From Pantoea sp. At-9b (GTDB lineage: Bacteria > Pseudomonadota > Gammaproteobacteria > Enterobacterales > Enterobacteriaceae), in contig NC_014839.1 in assembly GCF_000175935.2 (NCBI RefSeq), forward strand, positions 62,001 through 126,000: 64,000 bases of DNA. The letters run 5' to 3'. The translations under genes and the position numbers were made by a program. Every line of letters begins with the position of its first letter. Position 1 is the first letter of the stretch. The notes under the pieces were generated by a model. It was not told where the DNA came from and did not search any database. It saw nothing but the letters and a program-made list of their open reading frames with translations. Of the stretch, positions 1 through 12,300 are shown piece by piece.

Positions 1-894
1 CTCCTGCTGCCAGTCAAACACCATCTGGTAATACGGGGCATAACCTGCCAGGTCAATTTCACTGGCCTTCTCCACCGCTGCACTGGCGAGCGCCAGACTC
101 TGTGATGTGCCATCCACCTTGCCACGCAATCCGGTCAGGGTTTCCCGCAGGCATTGACCACTGAACACGTTGTACCAGCTCAGACTCGACAGGTTATGGC
201 GCAGTGCCAGCCGCTCGGCGTCAGCACTCAACCACGGCAGCAGCGTGACATGGCCGGGGAAATGCGGCAGCGTGTCGGTCTGCTGGGTTGACAGGCTGTG
301 GCGGCTACGACGTCCGAGTTGCCAGCTGGCACCGGCTTCCCCGTACCAGTAATCGCTGCCCTGCAAGGCGTTGCATTGTTCATTTAACGACAGCACCAGA
401 TCCGCAGCGGCCGCGCCACTCACGCGCTCAATACCGCCGGTGTAGACCGTCAGATCGCCGCCAGCACGCTGACTTATCCAGCCTGGCACCAGGTTCGCCA
501 GGCCGGGCAACATCCCGGCAGAGAGCACGGCGACCCAGTGCTGATCGCCAGCGGGTTGCTGCTGCAACAAATGCCATGCCGGACCATCACCTGAGACATC
601 CACATAATTCACCTGCATCGAGGCAGCCGCTCGTGCTACCCGATCCAGCACCTGATAGGACGGCCCTGCGCAGTTCACCACCACGGTGCAGCCACGGCAA
701 AACTCGCGCAGTTCCTTCTCCTGCCATAAGTCCACCGGATTAGCTTCCACACCCAGCTGTGTCGCCAGTTGCTGCAAGGGCTCGCGACGACGACCGCCGA
801 GCCGCAATGCAAATCCTGCCTGCGCCAGCCAGCGGCTGACATCACGTCCTGCGCCACCGGTGGCACCGAGCACCGCAATGATGTTGTTGTTCAT
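1..894 (-). CDS. saccharopine dehydrogenase-like NAD(P)-binding oxidoreductase (3' end outside window)
   Basis: The frame is open from an ATG at 894 to the left edge (298 codons), so the C-terminus is missing. Translation begins MNNNIIAVLGATGGAGRD, a Rossmann nucleotide-binding loop with an acidic residue soon after, followed by an Arg-rich GGRRREP segment that would suit NADPH. The arrangement resembles the saccharopine dehydrogenase NAD(P)-binding family. The start overlaps the stop of the upstream NRPS gene by one base (TGATG), so the two are almost certainly co-translated. Its place just after a thioesterase-ending NRPS recalls the thiazoline reductases of the yersiniabactin and pyochelin operons (YbtU/Irp3, PchG), which reduce a thiazoline to a thiazolidine. 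Those enzymes belong to a different-looking subfamily, so this role is inferred from context and not from sequence identity. Confidence 0.75.
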   Translation of the reverse strand, partial: MNNNIIAVLGATGGAGRDVSRWLAQAGFALRLGGRRREPLQQLATQLGVEANPVDLWQEKELREFCRGCTVVVNCAGPSYQVLDRVARAAASMQVNYVDVSGDGPAWHLLQQQPAGDQHWVAVLSAGMLPGLANLVPGWISQRAGGDLTVYTGGIERVSGAAAADLVLSLNEQCNALQGSDYWYGEAGASWQLGRRSRHSLSTQQTDTLPHFPGHVTLLPWLSADAERLALRHNLSSLSWYNVFSGQCLRETLTGLRGKVDGTSQSLALASAAVEKASEIDLAGYAPYYQMVFDWQQE

Positions 895-3800
895 CAGGCG
901 GCTCCCGGATTGGTATGACGTGCAATCAACGCAGCCAGGGTTGGCGCATGGTGGCGAGACAGACAGCTAAAGTGATCGCCAGGCGTGTCTTCAACAATCA
1001 GTTCACCGAGGCACAGCTGGCTCCAGTAGTCGTGGACATCACCGGGCGTGCCGGGCAAGAGCGGATCGCTTTCGCTGTTACGCAACAAAATGGTTTTACC
1101 GAACCAGGGATCGGGGCGATATTGCCCCACCGAGGCCATGCTGTGCCCAAACAAGGCGTAACGACTGGCAAACAGCGGGCTGGCTTCATCCTCCTGATGA
1201 TAGGCTCCCTGCGCCATCCCGGCTGTCTGCAAGGCTTGCAGGCGAACGGCTTGTGGCTGCTGGATCCAGCGCGTCAGTGCCTGCGCGACCTGTGGATGGC
1301 TGTCGAGGCCATCAAATGCGTCTTCGGCGATACGCTGCGGGGTGCGTTGCAGGATAGTGCTGACGGCCGCCGCCAGGGCTGGCTCCTGCGGCAGACCCAG
1401 TTTCTCCAGATCGGCCCCGATCGCACGGGCAAAGACGTAATCCACCAGGCGTGCGTCATCCACCTGCGGCGGTTGATACGCACTGATGACTACCAGTTCG
1501 CGCACATTTTTGCCGCGCTCGCTGAGCTGACGGGCGATTTCCGCAGCCAGCAAGCCACCGAGGCAATATCCCAGCAGCGTGAAACTTTCGCCCTGCTCTG
1601 ACAACACATCGGCATAGTGACCGGCCAGCGTCACCAATGCCTCATGCGGGGCCAGTGCCATAAACGCCTGCTGGCTGGGCAATTCAAGGCCGACACCACG
1701 GGCAAATTGTGACTTATCCAGGTTCGCCAGCAGATGCTGATACGGCTGGAGATTGCCCGTCCCGGCGTGCAGCAGTACGCAGCAGTGGCTGTGATCATCC
1801 TGCTGCCCCCACAATGGAACCAGCACCGCACGCGCCTGCTGCTGTTGCTCACTCTGCTTCGTGCTGTTGCGTAGCAAGTCTGCCAGTCCCATCACCGTGG
1901 ATTCCCGCAGCAGATGGCGCAGCAGGGTTTCCCATTCAAAATGGGCCGCAGCTTCGACCTGGGCGCGCAAACGCCCGATCATGCGAGATAACAGCAGGGA
2001 ATCACCGCCCAGCGCATAGAAATCCGCATCGCGCTGTACATCTGCCACTCCCAGGACATCTGCCCAGACGGCGGCTATTTGCTGTTCCAGTGCATCGCGC
2101 GGCGCGTTACCGCTGCCTGTCTGCTCTACTGTGGTCAGATGCTGCGGCACGGCACTTACCAGCCGCTGACGATCGGTTTTACCGTTAGCAGTTCGCGGCA
2201 GACGATCCAGCAGATGTAAATGCGCAGGCACCATATAACCAGGCAGACGATCGCTCAGAAAATCCCGCAACTCATCATGGTGCAGGCTGGCACGATCCGT
2301 TTTGAACTGTGCGACAAATACCCCTTGCCCGGAGCTGGACAGCGCACTTTCTGCCAGCGGGGCGCAATCGGTTAATGTCGCCCCCGCCTGCGCCAATAAG
2401 CCGAGCCATTGCTCGCGGGTAAAGAAGGTTTGATCGGTGGTGGCGCGCAAGTCGGTAAAGCCCGTCAGCTCCGGGAAGAACTCCATTGACACCAGCAGCG
2501 GGTAGTTATGGCGACGGAAAGGTTCGATAAACACCAGCGTGCCGCCGGGTGCCAGCAATGCGGAGAATTGCGCCAGCACGTCACCAGCATTACGGGCGTT
2601 ATGCAGCACGTTGGCGCACAGGATCACATCAAAGCTATTCGCCGCCATCCCCTGCCGCCCGGCATCTTCGTTCATGTCAAAAATGCCGTAGTGCATCCAG
2701 GGATAAGGGGCAAAAAGCTTACGCGCTTCAATGAGGAAGAACTCGGACAGATCGGTAAACCAGTATTCCGGCTGGTACGGAGCCAGCGCAGGCACCAGAT
2801 CGCTGGCGGTCCCCGCCACCCCGGCCCCCACTTCCAGCACCCGCAACGGACGGGCGCTGGAGGCGGCGAGTGCAGTGATCGCCGCGATCACGATTGCGTT
2901 CATGCTCTGGCTGACCAGGTTATCCCGATAGGCCGCGTGGGCGGTCGCAAGCTCGCCTTCCGGAAACAGAATGCCGCGCACATCGGTCTCTCCCCGCAAC
3001 AACCCGCTCAGGCAATCACTGCACACGCGGATATAGTGCAGCGTCTGGCTGCCATAACCGGCACGCTGTTCAAGCTGCTCAACCTCATGCCAGCACTGCT
3101 GCAACGTGGCGGTGTCGCAGGGGATCAGGTCTCCGTAGCGACCCTGCGCATCCTGGGTGAGCGCACCGGCACTGACCAATCCGTCCAGCCAACGGCGCAG
3201 GAGTCGCTGATGCACCTCCGCCACCCCTGTCGCTTGATAGATCTCCTCCAGCGCGTGGCGGGAAGCGGGGGTGGCAAACAGGCCATCCTGACGCAGGCGA
3301 TCGGACATCGCGAGGATCGCCACGCGATCTGCGCCGGTCATTAAGGCCTCGAAAGCCGCACCGTCAATCTGCTGCTCAATCTGCTGTGCGCGACTCTGGG
3401 CATTTTCCATCGCTGACCAGGCGCTGGGCTGTTCCCCCGCCGCCAGTTCAGCAAACCCCAGCAGATTACTGGCGGTGCCGTTGCCTTCCGTCAGGCAGAC
3501 CGCCGCATCGGTGACGGCCGGGTGTTGACGCATCACCGCAGCGATTTCACCCAGCTCAACACGGTGGCCGCGAATTTTGACCTGATTATCGACACGCCCG
3601 AGAAACTCGATGTTGCCATCCGGCCAGTAGCGTCCCCGATCCCCGGTCAGGTACAAGCGCTGACCGTTATCACGGGTGACAAAGCGCGCGGCGGTCTTCT
3701 CCCGGTCCAGCCAGTAACAATCGGCCAGCCCATCACCGCTGATGGCGATCTCACCGCTGACCCAGTCAGGACGATCGTGCCAGCCTTCATCAACAATATG

Positions 3801-6311
3801 CAGCTGCTGATTGGCTAACGGTTTGCCGTACGGAATGCTTTGCCAGTGGGAAGCGATGTGGGTGACCGGATGGAATACCGACCAGATTGCCGCTTCGGTG
3901 GCACCTCCCAACGCGATCAGCTGAGCATCGGCTGCGATGGCGCGCAGTTGGGTCAGCAGAGTAAGCGGCACCCAATCCCCGGATACCAGCGCCAGGCGTA
4001 GCGTCAGCACCGGCTGTGCCGTATCCGCCAGCATCTGCAACTGGGCTGGCACAGTATTCCATAGCGTGACGCCATATTGGGTGATACGTTCAGCCCAGTG
4101 TGAAGGATCCGCCTTTCTCGCTTCCTGTGGGTAGACCAGGGTGCCACCCGCAGCCAGCACACCAAACAGATCGTACACGGACAGATCGAAACTCAAGTTA
4201 GCGACAGCCAGTATCCGATCCTGGGCGCTCACGGCAAAGCGACGGTTAATATCGGCGATGGTATTCCAGGCGGCATGATGGTTGATGACCACGCCCTTGG
4301 GTTCACCGGTCGACCCGGAGGTATAAATAATATAGGCAGGCTGATGGAGGCCGACTCTTAACGACTGGAAATCACCCGCAGAGGTGTCGGTACGCCAGGT
4401 AACCGGATCGACATCTTCAGGCAATTGTTCTGCATGCTCACAGATTGCCCAACGCACCCCGGCATTGCGTAAAATCGCCTCCTGACGGCGCGCAGGCTGT
4501 TGGGTATCGACCGGTACGTAGCAACCCCCGTTCAGCAGAATGGCAAGCGGGGCCAGTGCATGGGCACGCCCTTTGTCGCACATCACCGCTACGGCTTCGC
4601 CAGGACCATGCCCTGCCCGCTGCAAATCCGCCGCCAGTCCGTAGGCCTGAGCGGCCAGTTCGCCGTAGGTCATGCTCCCTGCATCATCCCACAGCGCGAT
4701 GGCATCCGGCTGCTGTTCTGCCTTCTCCAGGAACCCCTGATGCAGCAGTTGGGCGAAGTCTGGCTGGCAATCCGCGTTGGTTTGCTGACGAATGGCGGCC
4801 TGTGCCGCAGGCAGCGTCAGCAACTGACGCTGGTTAAGACAAGACTCACCTTCAGTCAGCAGGAGCTGAATTACACCGCTGAAAGCAGCAAAAGCCTGTT
4901 CAATAAACTGTTCGGGGAATACCCCCTCGCGCGAGTCCCATGCCAGCATCATGCCATCGGGTTGGGCGGTGACCTGACAGTCAATCAGCACCTGTGGAGT
5001 TTGGGTTAATCCTTGCTCGATACGATAGCGCGCCGGAGCCTCCTGCCGTTCGCCCTGACCGAGGGTGCTGGTAAACACCACCGGCATCAGCACCGCCTCA
5101 CCATGATGGCGTGACAGTTCACTCAGCACCTCAAGGCCTGAAAAGGCACTATGGTCAAGATCGGCAAACAGGCGCTGATTGAGGGTCAGCAGTTGCTGCG
5201 CAAAAACCTCTTCGCCACGCAGATCCACTTCCAGTAGCGTCACGGAAGTGAAGTCGCCTACCATCCGTTCAAGGTCGCTGTGTTGCCCTTCACGGCGGAA
5301 AATCGGCAGGTTAAGCGTGAAATGGCGGCTGTCGCTGTAGAACCCCATTACCTGGGAGAATGCGCCCAGCAGCAGCGCGTTCAACGTCACCTGGGCTTTC
5401 GCGGCCAGTTGATTCAGTTGCTGACGCTGTTGATGCGACAGCCGCAGTTGACGACGGACAAATGCGGCCTTTTCGCTGCTTGCGCTTACCGGTAAAGCCG
5501 GGGCATTGGGTAATGCAGGGATGCGGTCCCGCCAGTATTGTTGTGCCTTGCGGTAGCGTACACCCTGGCGTGCGGCACGCCGGGCGATCACGTAGTCACG
5601 GAAGCCCAGCGAGGGAGCGGGCAGCAGTGTCTCGGGCGCAAACAACAGTTGCTCCAGTTCATCCACCAGCAAGTAAAGGCTGGCGGAATCCACCAGGATC
5701 AGCTCAATCGACAGCAACAGGCGGGTTTGTCCTGCCGCCTGGACACAGGCTGCGGCAAAAAGCGGCCAGCGTTGATAATCCGCCGGAGCAGCCAGCATCT
5801 CTTCGCGCAACTCGTCGATACGCGTCCTGATTGCTGTGGTTGGCAGATCGGGCCATGCGTGTTGTTGTGGCTGAAACAGCGGCACCTCTGGCAGAACGTG
5901 CTGAACCCCCTCTTCCTCAATCACCACCCGCAACATGTCATGGCGAGCAATCAGCTGATTAAGTGCACGGTTGAGTTGCGCCGACGTGACAGGCTGATCA
6001 AAACAAATCTCCAGAAATCCGCGACAGGCGACACCGCCGAACGCGAACGCGCTATGACGCCCGACAAAATACGCCTGCTGCGCTTCGGTTAAGGGGAAAG
6101 GTGCAAAACGTGCATCGGGATCGGCTTGCAGCACAGCCCCGATCTCCTGCTCCTTGAGCCAGTCGAGGATGGCCGGTTTATGGTCACGTAACTCCTGCAC
6201 AATAGCGTCGGTCATTACCCCGGCAGGGGCGCGGAAGCGCAGATTGTTGTCTTCCTGCCACAGTTCGATGCCCTGGGTTTCCAGTCGTGCGATAACGTCG
6301 GAAATTTTCAC
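894..6311 (-). CDS. NRPS, terminal module: docking domain-Cy-A(MT)-PCP-TE
   Basis: A 1805-residue protein. Residues 1-60 resemble a TubC-type N-terminal docking domain. A cyclization domain follows (motif FPLTEAQQAYFVGR near residue 70; catalytic DxxxxD position near 203 reads ELILVD, so the first Asp is Glu; later LTQTPQVLID). The adenylation domain has YTSGSTGEPKG near 664 and the pocket residues D-L-Y-N-L-S-L-I-W, the textbook cysteine code. A methyltransferase-like domain with SAM loop VLEVGAGVAG near 1158 is inserted before the end of the A domain, as in PchF. The PCP carries GGDSL with Ser1438. The C-terminal thioesterase has GYCLGG with Cys1583 where Ser is usual, and GDHFSC with His1780. 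Translation starts at GTG 6311, overlapping the upstream stop by four bases, with AAGG upstream. It would add, heterocyclise and methylate the last Cys and release the chain. Confidence 0.93.
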   Translation of the reverse strand: MKISDVIARLETQGIELWQEDNNLRFRAPAGVMTDAIVQELRDHKPAILDWLKEQEIGAVLQADPDARFAPFPLTEAQQAYFVGRHSAFAFGGVACRGFLEICFDQPVTSAQLNRALNQLIARHDMLRVVIEEEGVQHVLPEVPLFQPQQHAWPDLPTTAIRTRIDELREEMLAAPADYQRWPLFAAACVQAAGQTRLLLSIELILVDSASLYLLVDELEQLLFAPETLLPAPSLGFRDYVIARRAARQGVRYRKAQQYWRDRIPALPNAPALPVSASSEKAAFVRRQLRLSHQQRQQLNQLAAKAQVTLNALLLGAFSQVMGFYSDSRHFTLNLPIFRREGQHSDLERMVGDFTSVTLLEVDLRGEEVFAQQLLTLNQRLFADLDHSAFSGLEVLSELSRHHGEAVLMPVVFTSTLGQGERQEAPARYRIEQGLTQTPQVLIDCQVTAQPDGMMLAWDSREGVFPEQFIEQAFAAFSGVIQLLLTEGESCLNQRQLLTLPAAQAAIRQQTNADCQPDFAQLLHQGFLEKAEQQPDAIALWDDAGSMTYGELAAQAYGLAADLQRAGHGPGEAVAVMCDKGRAHALAPLAILLNGGCYVPVDTQQPARRQEAILRNAGVRWAICEHAEQLPEDVDPVTWRTDTSAGDFQSLRVGLHQPAYIIYTSGSTGEPKGVVINHHAAWNTIADINRRFAVSAQDRILAVANLSFDLSVYDLFGVLAAGGTLVYPQEARKADPSHWAERITQYGVTLWNTVPAQLQMLADTAQPVLTLRLALVSGDWVPLTLLTQLRAIAADAQLIALGGATEAAIWSVFHPVTHIASHWQSIPYGKPLANQQLHIVDEGWHDRPDWVSGEIAISGDGLADCYWLDREKTAARFVTRDNGQRLYLTGDRGRYWPDGNIEFLGRVDNQVKIRGHRVELGEIAAVMRQHPAVTDAAVCLTEGNGTASNLLGFAELAAGEQPSAWSAMENAQSRAQQIEQQIDGAAFEALMTGADRVAILAMSDRLRQDGLFATPASRHALEEIYQATGVAEVHQRLLRRWLDGLVSAGALTQDAQGRYGDLIPCDTATLQQCWHEVEQLEQRAGYGSQTLHYIRVCSDCLSGLLRGETDVRGILFPEGELATAHAAYRDNLVSQSMNAIVIAAITALAASSARPLRVLEVGAGVAGTASDLVPALAPYQPEYWFTDLSEFFLIEARKLFAPYPWMHYGIFDMNEDAGRQGMAANSFDVILCANVLHNARNAGDVLAQFSALLAPGGTLVFIEPFRRHNYPLLVSMEFFPELTGFTDLRATTDQTFFTREQWLGLLAQAGATLTDCAPLAESALSSSGQGVFVAQFKTDRASLHHDELRDFLSDRLPGYMVPAHLHLLDRLPRTANGKTDRQRLVSAVPQHLTTVEQTGSGNAPRDALEQQIAAVWADVLGVADVQRDADFYALGGDSLLLSRMIGRLRAQVEAAAHFEWETLLRHLLRESTVMGLADLLRNSTKQSEQQQQARAVLVPLWGQQDDHSHCCVLLHAGTGNLQPYQHLLANLDKSQFARGVGLELPSQQAFMALAPHEALVTLAGHYADVLSEQGESFTLLGYCLGGLLAAEIARQLSERGKNVRELVVISAYQPPQVDDARLVDYVFARAIGADLEKLGLPQEPALAAAVSTILQRTPQRIAEDAFDGLDSHPQVAQALTRWIQQPQAVRLQALQTAGMAQGAYHQEDEASPLFASRYALFGHSMASVGQYRPDPWFGKTILLRNSESDPLLPGTPGDVHDYWSQLCLGELIVEDTPGDHFSCLSRHHAPTLAALIARHTNPGAA

Positions 6312-9300
6312 AATAAACCTTCTTCCATACTGTTTTTGTCAGCCAAATGCCTTTCGACGGATGCGCAAAGGCCCGAGAGGGTAGCGTCAGCAAAAAAGTC
6401 TCGCAGTGTCAGACGGATACCGAAGTGTTTGCAGATTTGCGCCACCAGGCGGGTACCCAGTAGCGAATTACCGCCAGCGCTGAAGAAACTTTCGCTGGCG
6501 TGGCCCGGTTGTGCTCCCAGCACCTGTTGCCAGATGTCTGCCAGCGCCTGTTGGTGAGGATCGTCCAGAGACAACGCGGTTTGCGTGGCCCGGGGGGTGA
6601 GTTGCGCCAGCGCTTTGCGGTCGATTTTGCCGTTGGCGGTGAGCGGCCAGTGGTTGAGCGCGGTGATGTCCGCAGGGATCGCCCAGCCAGGTAACACGCT
6701 ACGCAGCTCGCGTTGCACCGCTTCGACAGACGTCGTTTCACCCTCATAAAAGGCGTGCAGACTGGCGCTGACACCACTCCCCTTCAGCAATACCACTGCG
6801 CGGCGAACGCCCGCACAGCGTTGTAGCTGTTGTTCAATTTCGCCCAATTCAATACGGTGACCGCGTAACTTCACCTGACCGTCGCGCCGTCCGAGGAATT
6901 CGAGGATACCGTCGGGACGGTAACGCCCGATGTCCCCTGTGCGATACCAGCGTTGCGGGTATACGCCACGAAAACTTGCCTGAGTCAGCGCCTGATCACC
7001 ACAGTACCCACGCGCCACGCCCATGCCGCCAATCCACAGCTCTCCTGCCACCCAATCCGGTAGATCGCAGCCCAGTTCATCAACCACCCTGAACTGTTGA
7101 TTGCGCAGTGGTAAACCGTAGGGCACTGATGTCCAGTCGCGCGGTGGCCGGGCCGGAACTGCCCAGGCGTTGGACCAAATAGCGGCTTCGGTTGCCCCGC
7201 CCAGCGCAATGGTCTGGCACAGCGGCGCGATACGTTCCAGCCTGGCCGCAATATCCGGGCTGACCCAATCGCCTGACAGCAATGCCAGACGCAGCGCTGG
7301 CAATTCATTGCCGCGCAGTTGCGCGATTTCGATCACCATCTCCATCAGCGTGGGTACGCTGTTCCAGACGCTGACCTGGTGCTGCTGCATTAACGCCAGC
7401 CAGCCCTCGGCATCGCGATGTTCTTCTTCTGCGCTGAGCACCAGCTTTGCACCCTGGCTCAATGCGCCGAAGATATCGAAAACCGACAGGTCAAAATCGA
7501 GCGCGGCCACGCCCAAAAACACATCCTGACTGCGGATGCCATAACGCTGGCAAATGTCATCAACTGTGTTACTGGCGCTGCGGTGTTCAACTTCTACGCC
7601 TTTGGGTTCGCCGGTCGAACCCGAGGTAAAGATGATATAAGCCAGGCTGGCCGCATCCGGCAGCACAGGCTCAAGCAGCGGTGTGCAGCTGAGCAACTGT
7701 TGCAGGGGGAGCGATGTGGCACCTTCCGCACGGCCAATCGCCAGCTTCACCTGTGCTTTTCGGCACAACAATGCCTGCCTCGCTGGTGGATGTTTGCCAT
7801 TGACGGGCAGATACGCGGCACCAGCCGCCAGGACGCCCAACACCGCCACCATTTGATCGATGCCTCGCGGCAGGGATATCGCCACGCAGTCACCTTCTTT
7901 AATCCCCTGCTGCTGAAGACCCGCCGCTACAGCAAGCACGCGTTCCCGCAGCTCGCCATAACTGATACCGCCGTGCTGCCCGTCCCATACCGCTATCCGT
8001 TGTGGGTAACGGCGCGCCTGGTCAAAGAAGCCCTGATGCAGCAGTACCGGTCCCTGTTGCGGAGCCTCGGTCGCATTGATCTGCTCGCGCACCCGCTGCT
8101 GGGCGAGTGGCAACTGTCGTAACGGTGGCAACTGCCAGTCATCATCGGCCAGCAGCTGCAAGGATTGGCAATAGCTGGCAAACATCTGCTCCACCATCTG
8201 TGCCGGGAACAGTTCCTCCAGATAATCCCAGCTCAACAGCAGGCCGTCTTCGAGGTCGATAACCTGGTGGTCCAGCCACACCTGCGGCGTCTGGGACAGC
8301 GTGAAATCCGGCCATGGCGCGGATTTCGCCAGCGCATCGGCAACGCCGAGCATACTGGTGAACACCACCGGCACGGCGCGCGTTTCACCACCGTGATGTT
8401 GCGCCAGCTGGCGCATCACGCTGACAGCCGAGACATCCTGATGATCCAAATCGCGCCAGATTTGCGCCTGCATCCGCTGAGCATGACTGAGCCAACTCTC
8501 ATCCGCGTTAGCGTGGTATTCCGCCAAAATCAGTGAGGTAAAGTCGCCGATCACCCGGTTGATATCCGGATGGAGTGGCTTACGGTCAAACAGCGTCATA
8601 TTGACTACCAGCGATCGCTGGCCGCTCCAGCGACTCAACACCTCGGAGAAGCAGGTCAACAGCAGCACTGACGGCGTGATTTGCACCTGGCGCGTCCGTT
8701 GCAGGATCTTTTGCCACTGTGCGCTTGCCAATTTCGCCTGGAGACGACGGAAAACAGGTTGAGTCAGCGTGCCCGGTTCAACCTGAGTGGGCAATGCAGG
8801 CGCTGGCGGTAACGAGGACAGTCGCTGCTGCCAGTACTGGAGGGATGCAGAGGACGGCCCCTGCTGCTGGCGCAGGCACTGGTAATCGCGGAACCCGACG
8901 CTAAGCGGCGGCAAAGGTTCATCAGGGTGCTGGTAGTAATGGAACAGCTCGGTGAACAGCGTCAGCATGCTGAGGCCATCGACAATCAGGTTGTCGAGCA
9001 GCACCGCCAGCCGCACCTGGTTATCTCCGTAATGGATGACCTGAACGTCGTAGAGACGCCCGCTCTCGGGGGCGAGTTTCTGTCGCGCCATCTGTTGACG
9101 CAATCCAACCAAAGCAGCAGCACCCAGATGATGCTGACGGAAATGGTAGAAAGGCACCTCCTGCATAATCTGCTGCTGGCCGTCGGTGGTGATGCGACAA
9201 CGCAGCATGTCATGGCGTAACACCAGTTGATGCCATGCCTGCTCCATACGCGCAACATCCATACCCGGCAGTTCATATTCGTTGTAGCACTGCGCCGCGA

Positions 9301-12300
9301 TATCTCCGAGGGTGAACGCTTCCTGCCGCCCCAGCCAGTAAGCCTGCTGCACATCAGTCAGTGGGAAAGGCTGATAGCGGCAGGTTGCATCATGCACTAA
9401 CAGCTGTTGTTGCGCCGTTGCTTCACGTTTCAGGCTGGCAGCAAATGCGCGTAGCTCAGGGGTGCTGAATAGGGAAGCCAGCGCCCCACGGAAACCCGCC
9501 TGTTGCAGGCGGCTCATCAGACGAGTTGCCACCAGACTGTCGCCACCCAGACTGAAGAAGTTATCACTTGCAGCCACGTGTGGTACCGCCAGTAGTTCAC
9601 ACCACAACTGTGCCAGCACGGTCTCCGCCTCGCCACTGATTGGCAGTTTCTCACCGGCATGTGCTGCCAGTTCCAGCTGCTCCGCAATCAGTCGGGTGAT
9701 AGCTTCACGATCAACCTTGCCATTGGCGGTGAGGGGAATCTGGCTGATTTGCATCAGGTGTTCGGGCACCTCGTAATCCGGCAGGCTGGCCTGCGCTGCC
9801 TGTTTTACCGCGACCAGATCAAGCGGCCGGGAGGCCACCAGCGCCGCCGCGAGCTGTCGTGTTGTGCCGGTTAATACCACGGCAACGGCGCTGTCCACCT
9901 GCGGCAGACGGCTGAGCGCGCCTTCCACCTCGCCCAATTCAATGCGGTGCCCACGGATCTTGACCTGATTATCGGCACGGCCAAAGAACTCCAGCACACC
10001 ATCGGGACGATAGCTGGCGACATCGCCGGTGCGATACCAACGGCGTTGCTGCCACGCCACAAACTTCTCTGCGCTGCGCTTTTCATCACCGTAGTAGCCT
10101 GTAGCCACTCCGGCCCCACTGACCCACAGCTCGCCTTTGACCCAGTCCGGGCAATCACGTCCCTGCTGGTCCACCACCCGGCACTGCATATTCGCCAGCG
10201 GCACACCGTAAGGTGCCGACGCCCACCAAGGATCGTCAGGCTGGATCTCATAACAAGTCGAGTGGATCGCCGCTTCGGTCATCCCACCGAGGGAGACAAA
10301 ACGCGTCTGCGGCGACAGTTGCCATAAATCCTGCGGCAGCTGACGCACGACCCGATCGCCCCCGACCATCACCAGGCGCAGTACCTGAGTGAGTCCATGC
10401 GTTTGAGCCGCAACGGTAATCATCTCGATCAAGGCGGGTACTGCACTGATTACGCTGACCTGCCAGTGGTTAATCAGCGCTACCCAGGCGGCGGCGTCAC
10501 GCCGTTCCGCCTCGTCCACCACCACCAGCGAAGCGCCACGCCCGAGGAAAGTGAAGATGTCATAGGCAGAAAGGTCAAAATCGAGGGCCGACAGGGTGAT
10601 GGAGCGATCGTTGTCACTGATGCTGAACAGCGCAGCGACAGCATCAACGGTGTTCGCTACCGCACCATGGCTCACCACCACCCCCTTCGGGGTGCCGGTC
10701 GATCCGGAGGTAAAGATGATGTACTTCGCTGCCTCGGCAGGTTGTATGCAGGGGGCTGCCAGTGGCGTTGCCTGTAAGGCTTCACTAAGGCTGGTTACCG
10801 CGACGCCCTGTGGCCAACTGAGTTGCTGCAAACTGTTTTCATCGCACAGCACCAGCTTGACCCCGGCATCGCGATAGACCACCGCACGGCGTGCTTCCGG
10901 TAAGCTGATGCCGGAGGGTACATAGCAGCCCCCCGCCGCTAACACGCCCAGCACCGCGACAATTTGCTGAGGGCCTTTTGCGTGGGTGATAGCAACCCGG
11001 TCACCGGGTTGCACGCCCTGCTGTTGCAGATAGCCCGCAACCGCCAGCGCCTGTTGCGCCAGGGTACCGTAATCCATCTGCCATTCGCTGCCCCAGAGCA
11101 GCGCAGTGGCGCTGGGATGTTTACGGGCCTCGGCAAAGAAACGTAGATACAGCGGTCGTGATTCCGGGAAGGATAACGCGGTCTGATTGGTAAGTTGACG
11201 AACCTGTTGCTGGCTGTCCGGCAAGGGCAGCGTTACCGGCTGTCGCCAGTCGGATTGGGTTAACTGCTCCACCAACTGACAGTAGCTGCTGAACATCGCC
11301 TCGATCATGCCTGCCGGGAATAACGCTTCCAGCGCATCCCACTCCAACAGCAGACGTCCGCGTGACTCGCTGATTTTTGCGTCCAGCCACACCTGCGGCG
11401 TTTGCGTGATGGCATAGATTTGTTGCGGGAAGGCATCCGACAAATCGAGCGATGCGTCTTTATCCAGCCCGATAACACTGGTGAAGACCACCGGCATTGA
11501 AGCCATGGCCTGACCTTTCTGGCGCGCAAGTTCGCGCAATACCCAAATGCCGGACACTTCACGTTGTGCCAGGGCCGCCCCCTCCTGCTGTTGCAGGCGT
11601 TGTGCCGCAGCAAGGAAATCACCTTCGGCACTGCTTTGATAACCCAGCAGCAGAATTGAGGCGAAATCACCGACCACATGATTGATCTGTGGATGGCGCG
11701 GCTGACGATCAAACATTGTCAGGTTAATCGCCAGCGCGGCCTGATTACTCCAGCGCGCCAGCACCTCGCCATAGGCCGCAGCCAGCACCACGCTCGGCGT
11801 GATGCCGTAACGTTTCGCCACCGCTTTTAACTGCTGCCACCGAGTGGCCGATAACTCGTGGCTCCAGCGACGAAAACGTGGCTGTTGCAGCGTTTCCGGT
11901 GCGACCGCCAGCGGCAGGGCTGGGCGTTCCGGCAATGTTGCGAGATGCTGTTGCCACCATGCCTGCGCCTGTTGTTCGCGCTCCGCAGCGGGACGATTTT
12001 GCAAAACATAGTCGCGATAGCGGATATGCAGTTCGGGCAGGTTGAGCTGTGGATCGCGATACAGTTGATCCCACTCAGTAAACAACACCATGATGCTGCG
12101 GCCATCCAGCATCATACTGTCCAGACTGACGAACAAACGCTGGCGTTGCGCGTAATGAGCAACATGAATGGCGAACAACGGCCACTGGCACGGATCGTAA
12201 ACCTGATGCGACAGTTTTTCGCGCAAGGTTGCCAGTCCGGCCTGTGCATCTTCACCCAGCCAATGCTGCTGGATTTCCCACGCGGGTAGTTGCTCCGCGA

